Source: JAJECS01 sp965243625
Lineage (GTDB): Bacteria; Chloroflexota; UBA11872
Reading direction: 5' to 3'
Length of the DNA stretch: 64,000 bases
Assembly (NCBI GenBank): GCA_965243625.1
Contig: CBDEVI010000002.1
Span: forward strand, 868,001 to 932,000
Shown here: in pieces, positions 11,301 to 18,427 of the stretch
Position numbering within the stretch: position 1 is the stretch's first letter
Layout of the letters: each line of letters opens with the position of its first letter
Notes under the pieces: model-generated
What the model was told of the DNA's origin: nothing
Seen by the model: only the letters and a program-made list of their open reading frames with translations
The model's database searches: none
Translations under genes and position numbers: made by a program

Positions 11301-12170
11301 ATGGCGGATATCGACATCGACGCAAGTTTCCAGGAACTGAGCGACTGCATCATCAAGGGCGACGCTCCGGGCGTGGATCGTCTCGTCAAGGCGTGCCTCG
11401 AGGCCGAGGTGTCACCTGGAGCGATCATCAACGACGGCATGATCCCGGGGATGGACGTCGTGGGTGAGCTGTTCCGCACGAATCAGTACTACGTGCCGGA
11501 AGTCCTGATCTCCGCCAGGGCCATGAAGACCGGCATGGCCATCCTGCGTCCGCTGCTGACCGAATCCGGAATCGAGCCGCTGGGCCGAGTGGTGATCGGC
11601 ACGGTCCGCGGCGACCTGCACGACATCGGCAAGAACCTGGTGGCGATGATGCTCGAGGGCGCCGGGTTCGACGTCACCGATACGGGGATCGATACCCACC
11701 CGGACGAATACGTCCAGGAAGCGCTCAGCCAGGGCGCGCACATCGTGGGCATGTCGGCGCTACTGACCACGACGATGACGAACATGCGCAGCACCATCGA
11801 AGCCGTCGAGGCGGCGGGTCTCGACGACCAGGTGCAGTGCATCATCGGCGGCGCGCCGGTCACGCAGCGCTACGCCGACGAGATCAATGCGGACGGGTAC
11901 GCCCCGGACGCGGCTTCCGCCGTCACGCTGACCAAGCGGCTGCTCGGCGTTGGCGTGCAGGAAGAGTCGCCGGAAGAGCAGGGGCGCCAGCTTTACCTCC
12001 AGGCGCGGGACGCGCTGCAAGTGGCCGTGCGCGAGGAGCCCGGATCGGCCGAGCACCGCGGCGGGCTGGAGCAAACGCGTCAACTCGTGGAGCAGGCGGC
12101 CGGCGTAGGCTATGACCCGAACCACCTGACGCGCCTGACGGCCGAGATCGAACGAGAGCTGGCGCGCTAG
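11301..12170 (+). CDS. Corrinoid (B12-binding) methyltransferase subunit with extra C-terminal segment
   Basis: Resembles the MtbC/MttC/MtaC-type corrinoid proteins that shuttle a methyl group on cobalamin between substrate-specific and acceptor methyltransferases. An N-terminal helical cap spans about 1-90 (LVKACLEAEVSPGAIINDGM, then FRTNQYYVPEVLISARAM). The B12 domain carries GDLHDIGKN, in which the His supplies the lower axial ligand to cobalt, plus VGMSALLTTTM and IIGGAPV. Such proteins normally end near 215 residues; this one has about 70 more, acidic and Gln/Arg-rich, of unknown role. AGGA stands 6 bases before the ATG. No methyltransferase partner and no cobalamin riboswitch are recognisable nearby. 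A reductive-activator homologue lies at 38.3-40.1 kb. Confidence 0.9.
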   Translation: MADIDIDASFQELSDCIIKGDAPGVDRLVKACLEAEVSPGAIINDGMIPGMDVVGELFRTNQYYVPEVLISARAMKTGMAILRPLLTESGIEPLGRVVIGTVRGDLHDIGKNLVAMMLEGAGFDVTDTGIDTHPDEYVQEALSQGAHIVGMSALLTTTMTNMRSTIEAVEAAGLDDQVQCIIGGAPVTQRYADEINADGYAPDAASAVTLTKRLLGVGVQEESPEEQGRQLYLQARDALQVAVREEPGSAEHRGGLEQTRQLVEQAAGVGYDPNHLTRLTAEIERELAR

Positions 12171-12189
12171 CGGACTCGCGTCGTGTCCG

Positions 12190-13065
12190 TTATGTCAATC
12201 TAGGGACGCCGCCCAGTCCCAGCTTGCGCGCGTTGCCGCCCAGCAAGGCTGCCATCGTGTCGGCGTCGAGTCCCGCCGCCCGCACGTGACGCAACGCCCG
12301 ACGCTGGGTCATCAGCGGGAAATCGCTGCCGAAGAGAATTCGGCCGGGCGCCAGCCGCGCCATCACGTCGAATACGGCCGGCAGGTACAGCAGGTGGCTG
12401 GCCGCCGAGTCGTAGTAGATCTGCCGGGTGAGGTCGCGCACCTCCGGCATCAACTCGTAGAACGCGGCGCCGCCGCCCCAATGTGAGAGCACGATGGGCA
12501 CCTCGCCGCCGGCCATCTCGATCAGCGGCCAGATGGCCGCGGGCGTGGTCGAGTCCTTGCCGGGATAGTCGTGGCCGGCCGGCTCGCTGACGTGCAGGTT
12601 GAGGACCAGCTCAAGCCCGCGCACCGCGCCAATGAACTCTCTCAGGGCGCCGCGGTCGTTCAAGTTCCAGGCCTGGCCTTCCGGAAACAGCTCGCCCACG
12701 CCGACCGCGCCCCGTCGCCGGCAGCGTTCCATCTCGACGATGCTGAACTCGAGGTCCGGCGGCGCAACCACGCAGAAGGGCACCAGCGACTCGGGGTGCG
12801 CCGCGGCCTGCTCCAGGATGTAGTCGTTGTTGAGCACGCACAGGCTCGGGTCGCGCCAGGCGAACCCAAACGCCACGGTGGTGTTCACGCCCGAGCGGGC
12901 CATCTCCAGCGCCACGTCGTCGGCGGTGGCGAGGGTGCGCCGGGGATTGGCGTACAGACGGCGAAACCAGAGATCGGCTTCGAGGAACCGCTCCCGGTCG
13001 GCCGCGACCTCCGGGGGCACGACGTGGGTGTGGGCGTCGATGATTGGTGAGGGGTCGCCGTGCAT
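12190..13065 (-). CDS. Amidohydrolase 2 family (ACMSD-like) metal-dependent hydrolase/decarboxylase
   Basis: A 291-residue TIM-barrel hydrolase. The metal-binding motif IIDAHTHVVPPE (HxH) is at residues 8-19, a mid-protein His lies in LVLNLHVSEPAGHD, VPIVLSHWGGG supplies another His, and the terminal Asp is in ILFGSDFPLM. This is the PF04909 pattern, which covers ACMSD, resorcylate decarboxylases and various lactonases; substrate unknown. It starts 18 bases after the stop of the DXS-like gene upstream, so the two are probably one operon. No convincing ribosome binding site; a GGAG 17 bases upstream is too far to be clear. Confidence 0.85.
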   Translation of the reverse strand: MHGDPSPIIDAHTHVVPPEVAADRERFLEADLWFRRLYANPRRTLATADDVALEMARSGVNTTVAFGFAWRDPSLCVLNNDYILEQAAAHPESLVPFCVVAPPDLEFSIVEMERCRRRGAVGVGELFPEGQAWNLNDRGALREFIGAVRGLELVLNLHVSEPAGHDYPGKDSTTPAAIWPLIEMAGGEVPIVLSHWGGGAAFYELMPEVRDLTRQIYYDSAASHLLYLPAVFDVMARLAPGRILFGSDFPLMTQRRALRHVRAAGLDADTMAALLGGNARKLGLGGVPRLT

Positions 13066-13083
13066 CGCGTTGCCGACGAGGGG

Positions 13084-14385
13084 TTACTCCTGCGTGACGG
13101 ACGCGGGCAACTGAATGAGGGTCCAGCGCGGGCTGACCAGCGCCGCCGCGAGAAGGCCCTCCAGGTCGTGCGGCTGCGTGGGGACGACCACGTCAAGCCC
13201 CGGGACGGCGTTGCGCGACAGCACATCGACCGCCGTGTCGGGCGCCGCGTCCGGATAGGCCAGGATCGTGAGCGGCGCATGGGCTTGGGTCGCCTCGTCG
13301 AGCAGCGGGGCGAGGGTGGCCAGCGTGCGCGATGCGGCGAGCGCCACCACCGGTCGCAGACCCTCTCGGGCCAAGCTCGCCGCCAGCGACATGCCGTGCG
13401 CCTCGCCGAGCTCGACGTCCAGGAACCGCTCCGGCACGCGCTCGGCCACGGCGTGCAATGCCCCGCGGGCCGTGGCGCCCGCGCTGACGGTGACGCACAG
13501 CTCGTCGGCTTCGGCGAGGTCTGCGAGGGCCGTCGCCGCCGCCTCCAGCCAGGCCGCACGCGCCGCGGCGGCGCCGTTGGCGTCGGCGCTGGGCCGAGGC
13601 CGCCGAACGGCTGTGCCGGCGGCGGCCGCCACGTGCAGCAGCACCGGCCGCCGCACCTCCAAGGCCAGCGCCAGCGATTCCGCCAAGGCGTCGGCGCTGG
13701 CGCCGTCCACGGGTCCCAGATAGGTGAAGCCGAGCAATTCCTCCCAGATCTCCGTCGGGATGAGCAACTCGCGCATCGAGTTCTTGAGTCGCCGGGCGAC
13801 CTCGACGGCCTGGCCGCCGGCGGGCATTCGGCTGAGCGCCTGCTCGATCAGGACCTTGGCATCGGCATAGCGCGGGTGACCGCGCAGCCGGGTGAGGTGA
13901 CGCGACACGGCGCCGACGCTGCGGGTGCGCGTGGACGGGGCGTCGACCAGCACCAGCACCAGGGGGAGTTGCAGATGGCCGGCGTGGTTGACTGCCTCGA
14001 ACGCCAGACCGGCGCTCAGACCCTGGCCGTCGATGACCGCCACGATAGATGTCGCCTCATGCTGCAACATGCGCGCCACGGCGGCGCCGACGGCCTCGGA
14101 TACCGCGCGCCCCGGCGCCGGTGGCGCCGCGGTGGACGGTGGGCGACCGAGGAGGTGCCGGTAGGCCTCGGTGTGGCCGCCGGCATCCCAAAACACCGTC
14201 GTCGCCGGGTTGGGAACCGTGGTGTGGATGGCCACGGCGAGGTCGGCGGCGGCCATGGCGGATGCCGAGGCGCCGGTGTCGGCGCGACGCATACGCTCGC
14301 GGAGCTGCTCGCCCAATTCCTGTCGGCGCGCGGTGTCCAGCGGCGTGGTTCCGTCGCTGATGAGGACGCCTTCAGCCGCGGCCAT
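13084..14385 (-). CDS. Degenerate DXS/transketolase-like protein
   Basis: 433 residues, recognisably derived from 1-deoxyxylulose-5-phosphate synthase. It has FWDAGGHTEAYRHLLGR (DXS: WDxGHQxYxHKxLTGR), SIVAVIDGQGLSAGLAFEAV, VGAVSRHLTRLRGHPRY, EELLGFTYLGPVDG and FLDVELGEAHGMSLAASLA. Key features are changed. The thiamine-diphosphate GDG motif reads DGQG, the following NDN segment reads VDAPS, and the GHQ histidine region is rearranged; the general-base-like Glu in GEAHG is kept. The protein also lacks the C-terminal transketolase domain (DXS is about 620 residues). I infer that it cannot make DXP and may be a pseudo-enzyme. The ATG at 14385 has GAGGTG 7 bases upstream. Operon partner of the amidohydrolase. 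Confidence 0.75.
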   Translation of the reverse strand: MAAAEGVLISDGTTPLDTARRQELGEQLRERMRRADTGASASAMAAADLAVAIHTTVPNPATTVFWDAGGHTEAYRHLLGRPPSTAAPPAPGRAVSEAVGAAVARMLQHEATSIVAVIDGQGLSAGLAFEAVNHAGHLQLPLVLVLVDAPSTRTRSVGAVSRHLTRLRGHPRYADAKVLIEQALSRMPAGGQAVEVARRLKNSMRELLIPTEIWEELLGFTYLGPVDGASADALAESLALALEVRRPVLLHVAAAAGTAVRRPRPSADANGAAAARAAWLEAAATALADLAEADELCVTVSAGATARGALHAVAERVPERFLDVELGEAHGMSLAASLAREGLRPVVALAASRTLATLAPLLDEATQAHAPLTILAYPDAAPDTAVDVLSRNAVPGLDVVVPTQPHDLEGLLAAALVSPRWTLIQLPASVTQE

Positions 14386-14466
14386 GGTTGTACACCTCGC
14401 GCGTGGGAGCGCCCCGAGCGGTGCAGCGGGCACAGCCGGCGATCGGGCCCACCCGAGGCGTGAAAT

Positions 14467-14472
14467 TATACT
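14467..14472 (+). promoter_or_regulatory. Candidate -10 box for leaderless thpR
   Basis: TATACT lies exactly 8 bases before the thpR ATG, so transcription would begin at or next to the A of the start codon. No Shine-Dalgarno is present and no -35 match is evident. Confidence 0.5.
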
Positions 14473-14480
14473 CGCAGCCT

Positions 14481-15107
14481 ATGCGAGCGTTTGTCGCGAT
14501 TTCATATCCACAGGACCTGCGGGTCGAGCTTGCCCGACGCGCGCGGTCATTGGTCGGCGATGTGCGCGACGTGCGCTGTATGTCCGCCGAGAGCCTGCAT
14601 CTCACGCTGGCGTTTCTGGGCGAAGTGCCGGCCCACTCCACGGACAGCATCCGCTCGGGCCTGGAGGCCGCGACGCGCGGGCGCTCGCCCTTCGTGCTCA
14701 GGTTTGGCGGCGGCGGCACGTTTCCCACGGGCGGCGAGCCGCGCGTCGCGTGGGTGGGGATCAGCGGCGACCTGGATGCCGTGCGCGACCTGCAGGCCGC
14801 CGTCACGCGCGAGATGCAGGGAATCGGCCTGCGCATGGGGGCCCGTCCGTTCAGTCCGCACGTCACGCTGGCGCGGATCGGCCGTCAGGCGACGCTGTCG
14901 ACGCGGATGGGCGTGGCGCGTCGTTTCGAGGCCGCGCGCCTCGGGACGCTGGGCGCCCATACGGTGGCGGCGATTTCGCTCTTCGAGAGCGACTTGTCGC
15001 CGGCCGGGGCCGTCTACCGCGAGGTGCTGGAAGTCGGATTCGACGCCGACGCGCCGCCGTCCGCGGAGGCCGAGCGGGGCTTTCGTCTCTTCAATCGGCG
15101 GCGCTAG
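14481..15107 (+). CDS. thpR: RNA 2',3'-cyclic phosphodiesterase (2H family, ThpR/LigT)
   Basis: A 208-residue member of the 2H phosphoesterase superfamily, which opens 2',3'-cyclic phosphates on RNA ends and in vitro can ligate tRNA halves. The two catalytic HxT motifs are HLTLAFLGEVPA near residue 45 and HVTLARIGRQ near residue 130. The N-terminus MRAFVAISYP is the normal family start, so I took the ATG at 14481 and not an earlier in-frame ATG at 14388. Divergent from the DXS-like gene. Its 3' end overlaps the convergent hydantoinase-B-like gene by 17 bases. Confidence 0.93.
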   Translation: MRAFVAISYPQDLRVELARRARSLVGDVRDVRCMSAESLHLTLAFLGEVPAHSTDSIRSGLEAATRGRSPFVLRFGGGGTFPTGGEPRVAWVGISGDLDAVRDLQAAVTREMQGIGLRMGARPFSPHVTLARIGRQATLSTRMGVARRFEAARLGTLGAHTVAAISLFESDLSPAGAVYREVLEVGFDADAPPSAEAERGFRLFNRRR

Positions 15108-16677
15108 CGCCCCAGCCGCCGCCGCCGGGCGTCGCGACCTGAACCAGATCGCCCGCCTCCAGGTCATGGGTGCCCTTGCCGGGAACGTCGCGCCAGCGAC
15201 CGCCGCGGCGCTGGACCCGGTCCCGTCCTCGGCGGCCCGCGCCGCCGCCGCGCAGGCCCCAGGGGCCGATTCGACGACGCTCGGCCACGATGGTCACCGA
15301 CGCCGGCGCCAGCATTTCGACCTCGCGCACGACCCCGTTGCCGCCGCGATGCGCTCCGGCGCCACCGGATCCAGGCCGCAAGGCGTAGCGCCGCGCGCGC
15401 ATCGGATAGGCGAGCTCGAGCGCCTCGATGGGCGTGTTCAGCGTGTTGGTCATGGCGACGTGGACGCCGCTCGTCCCCGGTCGCGTGGGACCTGCCCCGG
15501 AGCCCCCGGCGATGGTCTCGTAGTAGGTATAGGCGCCGCCCGAACGCGGATCGGTTCCACCGATGACCAGGTTGTTCATCGTGCCCTGGCTGGCGGCCGG
15601 CACTTCGTCCGGCAACGCCTGGGCCAGGGCGCCCCACAGCACGTCGACGATTCGCTGGGACGTCTCGACGTTGCCGGCCGCGACGGCGTGGGGCGGTTGC
15701 GGATTGAGCACGGTCCCGAGCGGCACCCGGACGTCCAGCACGGCCCTGGCGCCGTCGTTGGCCGGCACGTCCGCGCCGGCCAGGCAGCGCACGATGTAGA
15801 GCGCGGCGGAGTGGGTGATGGCCGACGGCGCGTTGAGCGATCCGGGGACCGCCGGCGCCGTGCCCGCGAAGTCGACGATGAACCGGCCGTCGTTCACGGT
15901 GACGGTGACCCGCAGCGGCGTCGCGGGGCCGCCCCTCCCGTCGTCGTCGAGGAAGTCCTCAAACGCGTATTCGCCGTTGGGAACGCGGCGCAGTCGCGCG
16001 ACGACCAGCTGCTCGGTGTAGGCCATGAGCTCCCGCGCCATGCGGCTCAACTCGCTCGGCCCGTAGCGGCGGGCGAACGCCTGCAGCCGCGTCTCGCCGA
16101 CCCGGTGCGAGGCCAGCTGGGCCGCCAGGTCGCCGCGGCGCTCGTCGGGCGTGCGCACGTTGCGGCAGATGAGCTCGACCAGCTGCTCGTCGACGGTCCC
16201 CGCGTCTACGAGTTTGAGGGGCGGGATGACGATGCCCTCGTGGAAGAGCTCGGTGGACATGGGCATCGAGCCCGGGGTGAGCCCGCCGACGTCCGCGTGG
16301 TGGGCGCGGGTGGCTACCCAGCCCCGCATTTCGAGCGGCTCGCCCACGAACACCGGCGACACGGTGGTGATGTCGGGAAGGTGCGTCCCGCCAAGATAGG
16401 GATCGTTGACGATGATCACGTCGCCCGCGGCGGGCGCACGCTCGTCGTAGAAATCGATGGCCGCCTGCACCGCCATGGGCATGGCGCCCAGGTGCACCGG
16501 CACGTGGGCCGCCTGCGCCACCATTTGACCCTCGTGGTCGAACACGGCGCAGGAGTGGTCGCGCCGCTCCTTGATGTTGGGCGAGTGCGCGCTGCGCTGC
16601 ACGGTGACGCCCATCTCCTCGGCAACCGACGCGAAGAGGTGGCGGAAGACTTCGAGCTCGAAGGCTACGGCGGCCAT
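15091..16677 (-). CDS. hyuB: Hydantoinase B / oxoprolinase family protein
   Basis: The 528-residue protein matches HyuB, the ATP-dependent N-methylhydantoinase/5-oxoprolinase beta-type subunit. It shows MGVTVQRSAHSPNIKERRDHS, DHEGQMVAQAAHVPVHLGAM, VIIVNDPYLGGTHLPDIT, HHADVGGLTPGSMP and HRGGNGVVREVE near the C-terminus. The usual partner HyuA is absent nearby, so either it acts with a HyuA encoded elsewhere or alone. The ATG at 16677 is chosen because the family starts here; an upstream open frame to 16956 runs through the short repeats and is not coding. A TATGCT 9 bases upstream suggests a leaderless mRNA. The last about 50 residues (RGRDRVQRRGGR) are more basic than usual. Confidence 0.9.
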   Translation of the reverse strand: MAAVAFELEVFRHLFASVAEEMGVTVQRSAHSPNIKERRDHSCAVFDHEGQMVAQAAHVPVHLGAMPMAVQAAIDFYDERAPAAGDVIIVNDPYLGGTHLPDITTVSPVFVGEPLEMRGWVATRAHHADVGGLTPGSMPMSTELFHEGIVIPPLKLVDAGTVDEQLVELICRNVRTPDERRGDLAAQLASHRVGETRLQAFARRYGPSELSRMARELMAYTEQLVVARLRRVPNGEYAFEDFLDDDGRGGPATPLRVTVTVNDGRFIVDFAGTAPAVPGSLNAPSAITHSAALYIVRCLAGADVPANDGARAVLDVRVPLGTVLNPQPPHAVAAGNVETSQRIVDVLWGALAQALPDEVPAASQGTMNNLVIGGTDPRSGGAYTYYETIAGGSGAGPTRPGTSGVHVAMTNTLNTPIEALELAYPMRARRYALRPGSGGAGAHRGGNGVVREVEMLAPASVTIVAERRRIGPWGLRGGGAGRRGRDRVQRRGGRWRDVPGKGTHDLEAGDLVQVATPGGGGWGASAAD

Positions 16678-16686
16678 GATTCGTGG

Positions 16687-16692
16687 AGCATA
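16687..16692 (-). promoter_or_regulatory. Candidate -10 box for leaderless hyuB
   Basis: On the minus strand TATGCT ends 9 bases before the ATG of the hydantoinase-B-like gene; no Shine-Dalgarno intervenes. Confidence 0.4.
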
Positions 16693-16782
16693 TCGAAGCC
16701 GGGCCGTGAGTTGCAGCGATTGGGGCGTGGAGAGGTTGCCCTGGGGGCGGGGAATGCCGGGGGCTCGGAGGTGACGGTTGGG

Positions 16783-16810
16783 TGGATTCCCGCCTTCGCG
16801 GGAATGACGA
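16783..16810. repeat. Short palindromic dispersed repeat, dRS3-like, copy 1
   Basis: Contains ATTCCCGCCTTCGCGGGAAT (16786-16805), which fits the ATTCCC-N8-GGGAAT core known from neisserial dRS3 elements and found dispersed in many genomes. It lies in the divergent spacer between the hyuB-like gene and the small membrane protein. It matches the copy at 31174 over 27 bases with one mismatch. Confidence 0.8.
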
Positions 16811-16828
16811 AGGGTAAGGCAAGGGGCT

Positions 16829-16848
16829 GCCTTCGCGGGAATGACGGA
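16829..16848. repeat. Half copy of the dRS3-like repeat
   Basis: The 20 bases repeat the right-hand part of copy 1 (GCCTTCGCGGGAATGACG), 37 bases downstream of it, without the left ATTCCC arm. This looks like a truncated tandem copy. Confidence 0.7.
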
Positions 16849-16861
16849 TAGGGGTCGGGGG

Positions 16862-16867
16862 TATACT
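16862..16867 (+). promoter_or_regulatory. Candidate -10 box for small membrane protein gene
   Basis: TATACT lies 12 bases before the GTG at 16880, directly after the dRS3-like repeats. Transcription would start about 6 bases before the gene. Confidence 0.4.
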
Positions 16868-16879
16868 TGGCGGTAGGCA

Positions 16880-17344
16880 GTGCTGCAGCGGCGAGAACGC
16901 GTGACCAAGGACTGGCGCGAGGAAGTTCGGGACATCCTGGAGGAGAACGACTTCAACTCGCCGGCGAGCGGCGAGTCGCCCCGCTCAGAGCCCGATCAAG
17001 AGCAACCCCGCGGATCCTGGCTGGATTCCTTCGGCGGATGGCTGCGGCGCCGCTTCGCCACCACCAACGAGATGCTGGTGACGGCCGCCAGCTTGGTCGT
17101 CTTGGGGCTGCTGCTCTATGCCACGCCGCTGCGGCCCGTGGCCGCGATATTTGCGCTTTCCGGCGGGATCACGTTTCTCCTGGCCATCGGCCGCGGCGTC
17201 ATCGAGCGCCGGTCGGGAACTGGTCGTCCCGCCAAGCCGTCGAGTCCGCAGATGTGGCGCGGGCAGGTGATCGATCTCAACGACCATCGGCCGGCGCCGT
17301 CATTTGGCGACCGATTTCGCGCCTGGTGGCGCCGCCGTCGCTAG
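16880..17344 (+). CDS. Small two-helix membrane protein, unknown function
   Basis: 154 residues with no family I can name. Order: an acidic N-terminus (DWREEVRDILEENDF), a basic GGWLRRRF patch, two predicted membrane helices at about 65-81 (MLVTAASLVVLGLLLYA) and 86-102 (PVAAIFALSGGITFLLA), then a soluble tail containing MWRGQVIDLNDHRP and ending in FRAWWRRRR. The GTG at 16880 is taken; a GTG 21 bases later (VTKDWREEV) is equally possible since neither has a ribosome binding site. Located 114 bases upstream of the HD nuclease gene on the same strand. Confidence 0.7.
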   Translation: MLQRRERVTKDWREEVRDILEENDFNSPASGESPRSEPDQEQPRGSWLDSFGGWLRRRFATTNEMLVTAASLVVLGLLLYATPLRPVAAIFALSGGITFLLAIGRGVIERRSGTGRPAKPSSPQMWRGQVIDLNDHRPAPSFGDRFRAWWRRRR

Positions 17345-17458
17345 CCGCCGGCCAGCGCCAGGGATGCCCTCGGACGAGCGCCTACTCGACGTGCGACCCG
17401 AATCGGAGTCTCGGCGGCCGCGGGTAGGATGGGCCGACTTTCGCCCGGATAGCCGCTC

Positions 17459-18427
17459 GTGAGGATTGCCGACATTCGTCCCGGCCAGATGGTGTCGGGA
17501 ACGTACGTGATCGCCTCGCCCGACGTGCGCACCAGCCGCACCGGCGACCCGTACCTGCGCGTGACGCTGCGGGATCAGGACCGCGACTCGATTGACGCGC
17601 TCTACTTTTCCGTGCCGCCGGAGCTGGCCGCCGCGGTCGATGCGGGCCAGACCTACACCGTCGAAGGCCGCGCGGAGGAGTTTCGGGGGCGGGTGAACGT
17701 CAAGTTGACTCGCATGGAGCGCTCCGCGGTGCAGTGGGACGCCACGGCCCTGCTGCCGCAGGGCGAACAGGATCCCGCGGCGCTGCGCGCGGCCATCGCC
17801 GCCGCCGCCGACTCGATCAGCCACGCCCAGGTGCAGGCCGTGGTGCGGGCGGTGCTGGCGCAGCCGGCGGTCGCGGAGCGGCTGACGACCTGGCCCGCCG
17901 CCAAGGGACGACATCATGCCTGGGTGGGCGGGCTGGCCGAGCACACGGTCGAGATGCTGCAGCTGGCGGAGCGGGTGACCGAGACGTTTCCCGAGCTGGA
18001 CCGCGACCTGGTGGTGGCGGGGGTGATTCTGCATGACCTGGGCAAGGTGGTGGAGCTCGACGTGACCAGCGAGTTTTCGTATACGCCCGAGGGAAACCTC
18101 GAAGGCCACATGGTGCATGGCGTGCAGCTGCTCGACGCCGCCATCGCCGAGGTCGAGTGCGATGCGGAAACGGCCATGCTCCTGCGGCACCTGGTGCTCA
18201 GCCACCAGGGCACGCGTGAGTTCGCGGCCGTCGTCGAGCCCATGATCCCGGAGGCCATTGCGCTGCATTTCATCGACCAGCTCTCGTCGCAGGTGCGGCC
18301 GGCGCTGGAAGACGTCAACGCGGCCAGGGCGCGCGGCATCGGCGGAGCCACCGTGCGCGGGGCGACCAGCCTGCGTCAGCTCTACGTGCGCGCCGCCGGC
18401 GACGACGGAGCGGGAAGCTCGCGCTAG
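17459..18427 (+). CDS. YhaM-like 3'-5' exoribonuclease (OB + HD domain)
   Basis: An N-terminal OB-fold domain (residues about 1-90: YVIASPDVRTSRTGDPYLRVTLRDQ) is followed by an HD domain with RHHAWVGGLAEHTVEML and GVILHDLGKVVEL, which supply the His-Asp metal ligands, and later MLLRHLVLSHQG. This is the architecture of Bacillus YhaM, which degrades RNA and single-stranded DNA 3' to 5'. 322 residues fits the family. Start is GTG at 17459; a TAGGAT lies 28 bases upstream. Convergent with valS: the two genes share a CTAG and each reads its own TAG stop from it, overlapping 4 bases. Confidence 0.88.
   Translation: MRIADIRPGQMVSGTYVIASPDVRTSRTGDPYLRVTLRDQDRDSIDALYFSVPPELAAAVDAGQTYTVEGRAEEFRGRVNVKLTRMERSAVQWDATALLPQGEQDPAALRAAIAAAADSISHAQVQAVVRAVLAQPAVAERLTTWPAAKGRHHAWVGGLAEHTVEMLQLAERVTETFPELDRDLVVAGVILHDLGKVVELDVTSEFSYTPEGNLEGHMVHGVQLLDAAIAEVECDAETAMLLRHLVLSHQGTREFAAVVEPMIPEAIALHFIDQLSSQVRPALEDVNAARARGIGGATVRGATSLRQLYVRAAGDDGAGSSR

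Noticed and set aside
16783..16848. CRISPR array
   Set aside because: Only one full and one half copy of a palindromic repeat, no regular spacers and no cas genes.
16678..16956. N-terminal extension of the hyuB-like protein through the spacer
   Set aside because: The translation covers the dRS3-like repeats and lacks family similarity; the conserved protein begins at MAAVAFELEVFRHLF.
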